From Sulfurimonadaceae bacterium (GTDB lineage: Bacteria; Campylobacterota; Campylobacteria; Campylobacterales; Sulfurimonadaceae): a DNA stretch of 64,000 bases. The stretch is taken from contig JAQUHB010000003.1 of assembly GCA_028683835.1 (NCBI GenBank), forward strand, positions 48,914-112,913, read 5' to 3'. Each line of letters opens with the position of its first letter. Position 1 is the stretch's first letter. The notes below the pieces were generated by a model. That model was not told the DNA's origin. It did not search any database and worked only from the letters and a program-made list of their open reading frames with translations. The position numbers and the translations under genes are program-made. This document shows positions 29,498 to 37,193 of this stretch, in pieces.

Positions 29498-30415
29498 ATG
29501 AAGAAGATCGCCATCAGTATCGGAGATATCAACGGAGTTGGTTTAGAGATCGCTCTCAAGTGTCATGAAGAAATCAGCCGTCTTTGTTCTCCCGTGTACT
29601 GTGTAGATCAAGATGTGCTAGAAGATGGCGCAAAACTCTTGCATAGAGAAGTTCCTCAAACTCTTGCATGCAAGCCTTTACATCTAAGCATAAACATCGA
29701 ACCCTCCTGTGTTACAAAAGAGAGCGGAGAGTATTCTTACCGTTCATTTTTACAAGCGATAAAACTCTGCGAAAACGGTGAATGCGACGCGGTGGTAACG
29801 ATGCCGATCCATAAAGAAGCATGGATGATGGCAGGCTTAAAATACAAAGGGCATACCGATATGCTTCGTGATTATTTCAAACAAGACGCCATCATGATGC
29901 TTGGATGCGAAAAGCTTTACGTGCCGCTATTTACCGAGCATATTCCGCTTCGTGAAGTGCCTTTGCATGTAAAAGAGGAAAAGCTCACGCCCTTCTTGCT
30001 TGACTTACATAAAAGCATAGGCGACAAACGTGTAGCGCTTTTAGGACTCAACCCGCATGCAGGTGACAACGGAGCCATCGGCGATGAAGAGCGAGAGATA
30101 GAAAAAGCGATTTCAAACGCGAACCAAACTATCGGCAAAGAGCTCTTTTTTGGCCCCATCGTCCCAGACGTAGCCTTTGCGCCCTACTTCAGAGACACAG
30201 TGCAATACATCTGCGCGATGTATCATGACCAAGGTCTCGCCCCTCTTAAAGCGCTCTATTTTGATGAGAGTATCAATGTCTCTTTAAATCTTCCCATTGT
30301 ACGAACTTCTGTCGATCACGGCACAGCCTTTGATATTGCTTACCAAAACAAAGCCCATACTCTGAGCTATATCAACGCGGTAAAAGCAGCTTTGGAGCTT
30401 TGCCCCGCGTCGTAA
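29498..30415 (+). CDS. pdxA: 4-hydroxythreonine-4-phosphate dehydrogenase
   Basis: A 305-residue NAD- and metal-dependent dehydrogenase that supplies the amino ketone used by PdxJ. SIGDINGVGLEIALK is the N-terminal block. TMPIHKEAW, YKGHTDMLRDYF, LNPHAGDNGAIGDEE and MYHDQGLAPLKAL hold metal ligands and substrate residues. It ends the tgt-pdxJ-pdxA operon. This three-gene stretch looks richer in G+C than the restriction locus that follows. Confidence 0.96.
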   Translation: MKKIAISIGDINGVGLEIALKCHEEISRLCSPVYCVDQDVLEDGAKLLHREVPQTLACKPLHLSINIEPSCVTKESGEYSYRSFLQAIKLCENGECDAVVTMPIHKEAWMMAGLKYKGHTDMLRDYFKQDAIMMLGCEKLYVPLFTEHIPLREVPLHVKEEKLTPFLLDLHKSIGDKRVALLGLNPHAGDNGAIGDEEREIEKAISNANQTIGKELFFGPIVPDVAFAPYFRDTVQYICAMYHDQGLAPLKALYFDESINVSLNLPIVRTSVDHGTAFDIAYQNKAHTLSYINAVKAALELCPAS

Positions 30416-30418
30416 GCT

Positions 30419-30808
30419 TCACTCTGTAAAATTGGCGAATGCACCTTCTACGCTTAAAACATTTTTATAATGTGTGTTGGTGACTTTGACTGTTTTTGTT
30501 AAAAGATCGCAGACTACTAACCGAAAGCTAGAGCCCATGAACGGCTCTACGATGCAGATGATCTTTTGACCTATTTGGCGTGTGGCATGAACTGTGCCTT
30601 GAAGTGTTGGAAAAAAATATTGAGGATAACTCAGCGGTGTTATCTCTACAATATCAATGCCATGAGGATTTTTGAGTGTTTCGACGATAAGCATGGCATC
30701 GTCATAACTTTCAAAATGAACACACCAATCATCAAATTTTTTGTTGAAGTGTTTTAAATCTTCATCTAGAAAACCACCAGCTTGAGACTGCAGGGCAAAT
30801 ATACTCAT
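30419..30808 (-). CDS. Hypothetical protein (129 residues)
   Basis: A small soluble alpha/beta protein with no signal peptide or membrane span. Features include FDDWCVHFESYDDAMLIVE, PLSYPQYFFPTLQGTVHA and SSFRLVVCDLLTK. AAGGA lies just before the ATG. It converges with pdxA three bases away and follows hsdS by eight bases in the same direction, so it may be read from the restriction operon, although its sequence gives no link to restriction. I do not recognise it. Confidence 0.7.
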   Translation of the reverse strand: MSIFALQSQAGGFLDEDLKHFNKKFDDWCVHFESYDDAMLIVETLKNPHGIDIVEITPLSYPQYFFPTLQGTVHATRQIGQKIICIVEPFMGSSFRLVVCDLLTKTVKVTNTHYKNVLSVEGAFANFTE

Positions 30809-30816
30809 CTATATCC

Positions 30817-31992
30817 TTATAATTCGCCTCGAAAAGCACTATCCAAGATAGAAGCTTTAAGGGCTTTGAGGCTGTTCATCTTCTCTTTTTGAAGCTGTTT
30901 TATTTTCTCTATCTTAAGAGAGATTTCGTCTAAGTAGGCGACTGTTTTTTGTTGGATTTGGAGAGGTGGGAGAGGTAATTCCAATTCTTTTATATATGTT
31001 TGACTAATATTTGGTTGAGCACCACCAAATGAATCTTTTAACATTTTTTCTCTAATTTTTCTCAAAAAGTAAAACATGTATAATGTCTCAAATTGATTTT
31101 TATCATTAAGAATTCCACAAATAGCTTGATTTGTAGTAGTTTCAAATTCCAAGATTCCTAATCTACCAACAGTTGCTCCATACATAGCTATAAGCAAAGT
31201 TCCTTTTGGGAATAGTTTAGCTGATGATTTTTTTAATCCATCTTCTGTAATAAATTCTTCAACCTCAGTGATATATCCATCATTCAACTCACCACTTTTC
31301 AACCATCCAATATTTCCACCCCAATAAGATTTTTCATTTCTTTTTGGAGTACCACCACTGGTTGTTTTTGTTAAATCACCTAATATTTTGAGTTCATACT
31401 TCTCTTCCAACTCTCCAAAAACATCATTCAAAACACTTCCCATAAAGGCATCGGCTTCGTTCATATTGCTTACATGTAAGGCTATTGATCTGTCTATTTT
31501 TTCAAAGAGCAGATCCAATTTAGAAACGATTCTTTGTTGCTCTGGGAGTGGCGGGAGTGGAATAATTCTTTCTTCAATTGAACCTTTAGTAATATGTACC
31601 ATTGTGGTACCAGTTCCCTTGTCAGACTTAATTTTTTCTGTATCCCAAGATAAAAACTGATAAAGATAGTCTTTTAATATAAATTCAAAATTTGGAATAA
31701 CTTTCCAAATATGGTAATGATATATTGATTTATCACCTTCCCATATTCTTGGCCCAAATGAGGCTGACCACGCATAAAGTAAATCACCAGCATCACAATA
31801 TTTATCACTTGGTAATTCTAAATCTGAATAGTACCAATTATTATTTGTAAAAAAATTACCAACACGTAATACTGGGTATTTTCCACTATCTAATAATTCA
31901 TCTTTTTTATAGGCTCTTCCATTAATGAATGTACTTACAGTATCTAATCTTTTTAATTCCCACCCATCAGGAAGTTCATACAACTCACTCAT
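30817..31992 (-). CDS. hsdS: Type I restriction-modification specificity subunit HsdS
   Basis: A 391-residue subunit that recognises a split DNA target for the HsdR2M2S complex. There are two target-recognition domains (about residues 1-145 and 195-335). Each is followed by a conserved helical spacer: PLPPLPEQQRIVSKLDLLFEKID near 150-175 and PLPPLQIQQKTVAYLDEI near 335-355. The second domain opens TTSGGTPKRNEKSYWGGNI. DNA of the two recognition domains is clearly more AT-rich than the spacers, as expected from domain exchange. It overlaps hsdM by eight bases. The target cannot be deduced by eye. Confidence 0.94.
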   Translation of the reverse strand: MSELYELPDGWELKRLDTVSTFINGRAYKKDELLDSGKYPVLRVGNFFTNNNWYYSDLELPSDKYCDAGDLLYAWSASFGPRIWEGDKSIYHYHIWKVIPNFEFILKDYLYQFLSWDTEKIKSDKGTGTTMVHITKGSIEERIIPLPPLPEQQRIVSKLDLLFEKIDRSIALHVSNMNEADAFMGSVLNDVFGELEEKYELKILGDLTKTTSGGTPKRNEKSYWGGNIGWLKSGELNDGYITEVEEFITEDGLKKSSAKLFPKGTLLIAMYGATVGRLGILEFETTTNQAICGILNDKNQFETLYMFYFLRKIREKMLKDSFGGAQPNISQTYIKELELPLPPLQIQQKTVAYLDEISLKIEKIKQLQKEKMNSLKALKASILDSAFRGEL

Positions 31993-33472
31993 TGATATCT
32001 TTTCCTATGAGTATGGCTTCTATTTCATCCATCAGATCGTTTATCTCAGCATTGTTGAGCTTGATGTTTTCTACCAGTTCTATAGGGCTTTTGTGTTCTA
32101 TGGTTTCATTTTTATTTGGGTTTTTTGCGCTGATGTCGAACTCTTTTATATCGCTTGCATGTAAAACCCAGCTGTTTTGGGTTAAGACCCTGTTTTCCCA
32201 GCTTTCTAAAAACTCTTTGAAATGCTCCATCGTGATGGGTTTGTTTTTCGTGAGCTTTGTCGAAGGGTTTACTTCGTAATAATAGATATCTGATGTCGAG
32301 CCGTTTCTATCGAAGAAGATGACATTGGTTTTTACACCGCTGTAGGGTAAAAATACACCGCTTGGAAGTGAGAGGATGGTATGTACGTTAAAACGCTCTA
32401 GCAAATCTTTTTTTACAGCTTGAAATGCGTTGTTCGTCTGAAACAAAACGCCCTCGGGGATGACTACACCGCATCTTCCGCCAAGACTTAGATGATTCAT
32501 CATGTGTTGTAAAAACAGCAGCTCCGTGGCATTGGACTTGATGGGAAAGTTTTGTTGTATCTGCTCTTTCTCTTTTCCGCCAAAAGGAGGATTTGCCAAG
32601 ATAACATCGTATTTATCCTTTTCCTCCAAACCTCGGATATTGTCAGCTAAGGTGTTTTTCTTAGAAATGTTTGGAGATTCTACGCCGTGAAGTATCATAT
32701 TCATCACGCCCATGACATAGCTTAGAGGCGTTTTTTCATTTCCAAAAAACGTGTCTTCGCTCAAAAATTTCAGCTGTTCGGTGGAAAGTTCTCTTTGTTT
32801 GTTTTCTTTTACATCGGTGTATCGGATGTGATTGTAAGCTTCGATGAGAAATCCACAGCTTCCCACTGCGGGATCGTAAATCTTCTCTCCGATTTTTGGA
32901 TTTACCACATCGGTGATGACCTTGATGAGCGGACGAGGCGTGTAAAACTCACCGCTGTTTCCGCCGTCGCTTCCCATATCTTTGAGAAGTTTTTCGTAGA
33001 TAAGCGAGAGTTGGAAAAGGTCTGACTGGTTGTGAAAATCCATCTCGTCGATGATGTCGAGTATCTCTCGAAGCGTGTGACCGTTTGCGATGCGGTTGTC
33101 CAAAAACTCAAAAATCGCACCGATTTTGTATTTGATAGATTTTGGATTTTCGGTGATGCTTTTAAATGATTTGAGATATGGGAAAAGCTCTTTATTTACA
33201 AACTCTAAGAGGTCTTCTCCGCTTTTTGCATTGATGAGATCTATCTTGCCGTTTGTTTTAGGAACCGCCCAAACATTCCATCGAAACTTCTCATCTAAAA
33301 TATAGTTATAGTCTTCCCCATCTAGCTCGGCATCTTCATTTTTCGACTCTTCCAAATCATCCAAAAACTTTAAAAATAGTATCCAGCTTATCTGCTCAGT
33401 ATAATGCATAGCCCCGCTAATACCGTCATCACGGCGTAATATATCTGTTATACGGTTTATTTTACTTTCCAA
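31985..33472 (-). CDS. hsdM: Type I restriction-modification DNA methyltransferase subunit HsdM
   Basis: An N6-adenine methyltransferase of about 495 residues. An N-terminal HsdM_N helical domain (INRITDILRRDDGISGAMHY) is followed by the catalytic domain with SAM motif DPAVGSCGFLIEAYNH and motif IV ANPPFGGKEKEQ. I place the start at TTG 33472, because AAAAAGG lies six bases upstream and homologues begin at about ESKINRITD. An in-frame ATG at 33559 would add 29 poorly protein-like residues and has no ribosome site. It is preceded by an inverted repeat and the hsdR-end remnant. Confidence 0.9.
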   Translation of the reverse strand: MESKINRITDILRRDDGISGAMHYTEQISWILFLKFLDDLEESKNEDAELDGEDYNYILDEKFRWNVWAVPKTNGKIDLINAKSGEDLLEFVNKELFPYLKSFKSITENPKSIKYKIGAIFEFLDNRIANGHTLREILDIIDEMDFHNQSDLFQLSLIYEKLLKDMGSDGGNSGEFYTPRPLIKVITDVVNPKIGEKIYDPAVGSCGFLIEAYNHIRYTDVKENKQRELSTEQLKFLSEDTFFGNEKTPLSYVMGVMNMILHGVESPNISKKNTLADNIRGLEEKDKYDVILANPPFGGKEKEQIQQNFPIKSNATELLFLQHMMNHLSLGGRCGVVIPEGVLFQTNNAFQAVKKDLLERFNVHTILSLPSGVFLPYSGVKTNVIFFDRNGSTSDIYYYEVNPSTKLTKNKPITMEHFKEFLESWENRVLTQNSWVLHASDIKEFDISAKNPNKNETIEHKSPIELVENIKLNNAEINDLMDEIEAILIGKDINE

Positions 33473-33572
33473 ATTTTGCCTTTTTATAGTGTGTGAATTT
33501 GACTGTTTTTTTAACATAGGTTTTGAACTATGTGTAAATATTTCTACTTTTTTTAACATTGTTTATATGATA

Positions 33573-33599
33573 TGTCAAATTAAATACCTTTTTTTGACA
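33573..33599. promoter_or_regulatory. Inverted repeat upstream of hsdM, possible operator
   Basis: TGTCAAA (33573-33579) and TTTGACA (33593-33599) are perfect 7-base arms 13 bases apart. They lie about 100 bases before the preferred hsdM start in the only gap of the operon. They could be a repressor site or a weak stem. No regulator gene is adjacent. Confidence 0.35.
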
Positions 33600-33680
33600 C
33601 ATCAAGCTCTACATGTAAACTTTTTACGATTTTCTTTACATATCTTTAAATAGATCAAACGACTACTTTGTGCCATTATA

Positions 33681-33716
33681 TATAAATCTCCCGCTCTAAC
33701 CCAAAATACTCGTCTC
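33681..33716 (-). repeat. Remnant copy of the hsdR 3' end, downstream copy
   Basis: This 36-base stretch matches 34690-34725 at 30 of 36 positions. Read on the minus strand directly after the abi stop, and in the same frame, it encodes DEYFGLEREIYI and a stop, against DEYFGLQREIYR and a stop at the end of hsdR. Most differences are synonymous. It looks like the original end of hsdR left behind when the abi cassette entered. Confidence 0.75.
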
Positions 33717-34587
33717 ATCCCCACATCTCCAACTCTTCCCAACCATCCACAAAGCCCATCGCTTTTTTATCTGTTTGCGGATATTTTTCAAATAAATTTT
33801 TGAGTTCTGATTTAAAGTCAAAACTATCGTTAATAGCTTTTAAAACATAGTTTGTCATAACAGCAAAGGTATAGTATCTATCATTTATCATACCCTTGAA
33901 CTCTTTTTTATGTTTTGGAATTTTTGCTTTGATGACAAATTGTCTGTTCCAAAGTCTACTATGATGGGCAGAGGTATTGCGAACATAGGAAAAAAGATGA
34001 AGCCAATTTTTAAATACAAAAGATGGTAAGTTTATACCATCGAGTATCTCTTTTTCTGTTTGAGCGCAAAGCATAGTATAAAGTTTTGACAGTGTTCCAA
34101 AAGAGATAATCTCAACAACCATCCAGATTGGAAGGTCATCTTCAATATAGTTTTCTCTAAAATGCTTAACAAAAGTCTCTTTTGAACGAGTTGTTTCTTT
34201 GAAAATATCTTTTTTTAACCATTCAAAATCATTCTCGTCACAACAAAAGTTTTCTTTTTCAGTGTAAGCAAATAGATGATGATTTTTAGAAAAGTTGTAT
34301 GCTATTGAGGCTCTTAGAAATATTTCTATTTTTTCTATTGCGTTAAAAGTTAAAATTCTTAGTTCTTTATCAAAATGATAAAGGTCGATTATCTGTTCAA
34401 AAGTTGTACCTTCATTAAAAGTATCTTTTGTGGATTGAAAAGGAAGAAAGTAAGCACTAAGACGATAGTAACTTATATGTTGTAGTTTTAAAAGAGCAAA
34501 TTTTTCATCATCGATTATAAGTCCGCGACTTTGAAGGTGCCTGATTTGTTGAGAATATGTTAAATGAGGCTTGTTGTAAGAGATCAT
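33715..34587 (-). CDS. Abi_2 family (AbiD/AbiF-like) HEPN protein inside the type I locus
   Basis: A 290-residue protein of the abortive-infection Abi_2 family. ISYNKPHLTYSQQIRHLQSR and GLIIDDEKFALLKLQHISYYRLSAY are the N-terminal signature. The C-terminal FSYVRNTSAHHSRLWNRQF (about 200-218) contains R-x4-H, the ribonuclease motif of HEPN domains, at residues 203-208. The family halts phage by RNA cleavage, and AbiF has been linked to the ancestry of Cas13. ATG 34587 is preferred (GAGGA seven bases upstream) over GTG 34593. Its ATGA overlaps the stop of a 34-codon ORF. It lies between hsdR and hsdM, in the same direction. Confidence 0.88.
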   Translation of the reverse strand: MISYNKPHLTYSQQIRHLQSRGLIIDDEKFALLKLQHISYYRLSAYFLPFQSTKDTFNEGTTFEQIIDLYHFDKELRILTFNAIEKIEIFLRASIAYNFSKNHHLFAYTEKENFCCDENDFEWLKKDIFKETTRSKETFVKHFRENYIEDDLPIWMVVEIISFGTLSKLYTMLCAQTEKEILDGINLPSFVFKNWLHLFSYVRNTSAHHSRLWNRQFVIKAKIPKHKKEFKGMINDRYYTFAVMTNYVLKAINDSFDFKSELKNLFEKYPQTDKKAMGFVDGWEELEMWG

Positions 34588-34688
34588 AAGCACTTCCTCA
34601 TTTGCACTTTAGTAAGAGGTGGAAGAAGTATGTTGGTGCAATTATCGCCACATTTTACTTTTAATTCAATTAAACTCAAATCCTTCAC
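34584..34688 (-). CDS. Candidate 34-residue protein stitched between hsdR and abi
   Basis: The frame runs from GTG 34688 to TGA 34584. GTGA overlaps the hsdR stop by four bases and its own stop overlaps the abi start as ATGA, so all three frames would be translationally coupled. GGGAG lies eight bases before the GTG. The peptide begins MKDLSLIELKVKCGDNCTNI and ends LPPLTKVQMRKCL, with three cysteines (one CxxxC pair). It could be an antitoxin or partner of Abi, or only a coupling leader; the same DNA could instead act as an RNA. I know no homologue. Confidence 0.5.
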   Translation of the reverse strand: MKDLSLIELKVKCGDNCTNILLPPLTKVQMRKCL

Positions 34689-37030
34689 CTATAAATCTCC
34701 CTTTGCAACCCAAAATATTCATCTCGGACATTGTAACTTCCAAAAGAGTCTTTGAGTTCGCTTTTGTCGATGCCGCTGAGTTTTACGAGTGTGGAGAGGT
34801 TTGTGTCGTCTAGCTCTTTGACTCCGTCTTTTTTGTACCTGTCAAGTATAAACTCTATGAACTCTTTTGCTTTTTCGTTGTGGTACTTTTCTACGAAGTC
34901 GGAGTTCTCTACATGTAAGACTCTCTCCGTTCTTGTTTTGATGTCGAGATTAAATGACAAATGCGCGAGAACATCGTAAATATCGCTCTCTTGCGCTTCA
35001 AATATTTGCTTGAGATCATCAAGCTGAGATTCGTCTATGTTCATATCTCTGAGTTTTTGGAGTAGCTCTTTTCTGTTTTTTGGATTGCTCCATATCTCTC
35101 GAAGTCCATCTTCATCATTGTAAAATGTCCCCAATATTCCTATCAACAACTCCAAATAATCTGCCGTTTTGAGCGGTTTTCCATCTTCGCCCACATACGT
35201 GGTTTCGATGTTTATGACTTTGAGTTTTTTGCCTTTTACATCTATGATGACTTTTTGAGATCTCTTCGCATCTGCCGTAGTGCCATCAATATTTGAATGG
35301 TTTTCATCATCTACACCAGCAGTTATTTTATCTTTTGGAGTTTTATCGGTGTTGGTAGAGGTTGAATTAATCTCTTCGGCTTCTCCATCCCATCTACTGT
35401 CATAGAAAAGGTTTGTAGCACCCACAAAGTCTATGATGGTAAAGAAATCTTTCCCCTCAAACACTCTTGTTCCACGCCCGATGATCTGTTTAAACTCCGT
35501 CATTGATTTTATGGGTGCTGTGAGGACGACATTTCGCACATTTTTTGCGTCTACGCCCGTTGTGAGCATCTTTGAACTTGTCAAAATAGTAGGGATATCT
35601 TTATCGTTGTTTTGAAAAGCTTCTAAAAACTCTCTTCCTATATCGCCCTCATCGGAAGTAACACGGACACAGTAGTTATTGTCTTTGATGGTTTTGAACT
35701 TATCTATGGCTACTTTCATATCAGCAGCGTGTTTTTGATTGACACAGAAGACTATGGTTTTGTCCATTGTGTTCATATTTTCTAAGATTGTTTTTGCCAG
35801 TAACTCTGTTCGTTTTGGTATGACAACCTCTTTTTCAAACTGCTCAAGCGTGACTATCTGTTTTTCTAACTCACCCTCTATGATGTCATTGGGGTCAAAT
35901 TTATATTCATCTATATTTGTCTGGATGCGTTTGACTTTATACGGTGTGAGAAACCCGTCATTGATGCCGTCTTTAAGCGAGTATTCATAGATCGGATCGC
36001 CAAAATATTTGTAAGTATCGCCGTTGTCGTCTCTTTTTGGCGTGGCGGTGAGTCCAAGATGCACAGCAGAGCTAAAATGCTCCAGTATCTTTCTCCAAGA
36101 GCTTTCATCATTCGCACTGCCTCGGTGGCACTCGTCAATGATAATGAGATCAAAAAAGTTGGATGGATACTGTTTATAGTATCCGGTGACATCATCTTCA
36201 CTCTCCTCTTCTAATACTTCTACCGTTCTATTGGCATTATCGGCGATTGATTGATAGATGGCAAAAAATATATTTCCCGCCGTCGGGACTTTCCCGCCTC
36301 TTTTTTTGATGGCTTTGCCATTTATCTCGACACAATCTTTTTCTAAGGGATTAAATGTGTTCATAGATTGGTCTTTTAAAACATTTCTATCTGCCAAAAA
36401 GAGTATCTTCGGTCTTCTTTCACTTGCATCTCTATTCCATTTGGATTGAAACAGTCTATACACGATTTGAAAAGCGATATATGTTTTTCCCGTGCCTGTG
36501 GCAAGTGTCAGAAGCACTCTGTTGTTTCCATTACTGATTGCTTCTATCGATTTTTGCACGGCTATTTGCTGATAAAAACGAGGCTTCATCGTTCCTTCTA
36601 TATGAAAAGGAGTGGTGATGATGGTTTCTTTTTTCGCTTCTACTTTGCCATATTTGCGTTCAAAGAGTTCGTTTGGCGTTGGGTACTCTTCTATAAACTG
36701 ACCTTTACCCTCTATGAGAGAATGTTCATAGATTTTATGTCCGTTGGTTGAATACACAAAGTCGATTTTGAGTTTACTTGCGTAGTTTATGGATTGTTGT
36801 AAGCCATCAAGCGGGTCTTTATCTTCTGCTTTTGCTTCGATGATGGCTAGGTTTGTGTTTTTACATGTAAGCAGATAATCGACAAAATAACGCTTTCCAC
36901 GTTTATTGCCTATAAGCTTTCGTCCATCGGTAAAATAATATTCACGAACTATATTGTTTTCACTCCAGCCACTCTCTTTGATGCGAGGGTCTATGAGCTT
37001 TGAGCGAGTGTCTGATTCTGTAAATCCCAT
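34685..37030 (-). CDS. hsdR: Type I restriction enzyme subunit HsdR (EcoEI-like)
   Basis: A motor/nuclease subunit of about 781 residues. The N-terminal nuclease has the PD-(D/E)xK pattern in RYFVDYLLTCKN and LAIIEAKAED. The SF2 translocase follows with LATGTGKTYIAFQ (motif I), IIIDECHRGS (motif II, DECH), GLTATPKRDDNG (motif III), TTGVDAKNVRNVVL (motif V) and QIIGRGTRVFEGKDFF (motif VI). The C-terminus is of the EcoEI_R type. ATG 37030 is chosen over TTG 37036. It cuts DNA after translocation when the HsdS site is unmethylated, and it is first in the leftward hsdR-ORF34-abi-hsdM-hsdS array. Confidence 0.94.
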   Translation of the reverse strand: MGFTESDTRSKLIDPRIKESGWSENNIVREYYFTDGRKLIGNKRGKRYFVDYLLTCKNTNLAIIEAKAEDKDPLDGLQQSINYASKLKIDFVYSTNGHKIYEHSLIEGKGQFIEEYPTPNELFERKYGKVEAKKETIITTPFHIEGTMKPRFYQQIAVQKSIEAISNGNNRVLLTLATGTGKTYIAFQIVYRLFQSKWNRDASERRPKILFLADRNVLKDQSMNTFNPLEKDCVEINGKAIKKRGGKVPTAGNIFFAIYQSIADNANRTVEVLEEESEDDVTGYYKQYPSNFFDLIIIDECHRGSANDESSWRKILEHFSSAVHLGLTATPKRDDNGDTYKYFGDPIYEYSLKDGINDGFLTPYKVKRIQTNIDEYKFDPNDIIEGELEKQIVTLEQFEKEVVIPKRTELLAKTILENMNTMDKTIVFCVNQKHAADMKVAIDKFKTIKDNNYCVRVTSDEGDIGREFLEAFQNNDKDIPTILTSSKMLTTGVDAKNVRNVVLTAPIKSMTEFKQIIGRGTRVFEGKDFFTIIDFVGATNLFYDSRWDGEAEEINSTSTNTDKTPKDKITAGVDDENHSNIDGTTADAKRSQKVIIDVKGKKLKVINIETTYVGEDGKPLKTADYLELLIGILGTFYNDEDGLREIWSNPKNRKELLQKLRDMNIDESQLDDLKQIFEAQESDIYDVLAHLSFNLDIKTRTERVLHVENSDFVEKYHNEKAKEFIEFILDRYKKDGVKELDDTNLSTLVKLSGIDKSELKDSFGSYNVRDEYFGLQREIYR
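34690..34725 (-). repeat. hsdR 3' end copy, upstream copy of the 36-base repeat
   Basis: This is the functional end of hsdR, encoding DEYFGLQREIYR. It pairs with 33681-33716 as an imperfect direct repeat 1009 bases apart. The ORF34-abi segment lies between the copies. Confidence 0.75.
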
Positions 37031-37193
37031 ATACAACCATTTTTATAAGATGTTAGATTTTATCATTTTTAGGTCAAATTAGAGATTAAAGAAAGAAAAA
37101 AGGTATTGAATTATTTTATGAATTTATTTTTATTTTTTTATCAATGAAGAGCGGCTATACTCAGGCTAAATAGTGAGTTTAGAGGAGTTTACA

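Noticed and set aside
33473..33559. N-terminal extension of HsdM from ATG 33559
   Set aside because: No ribosome site is present and the peptide is low-complexity and contains a repeated MLKK segment. TTG 33472 has AAAAAGG at the right distance and matches where homologues begin.
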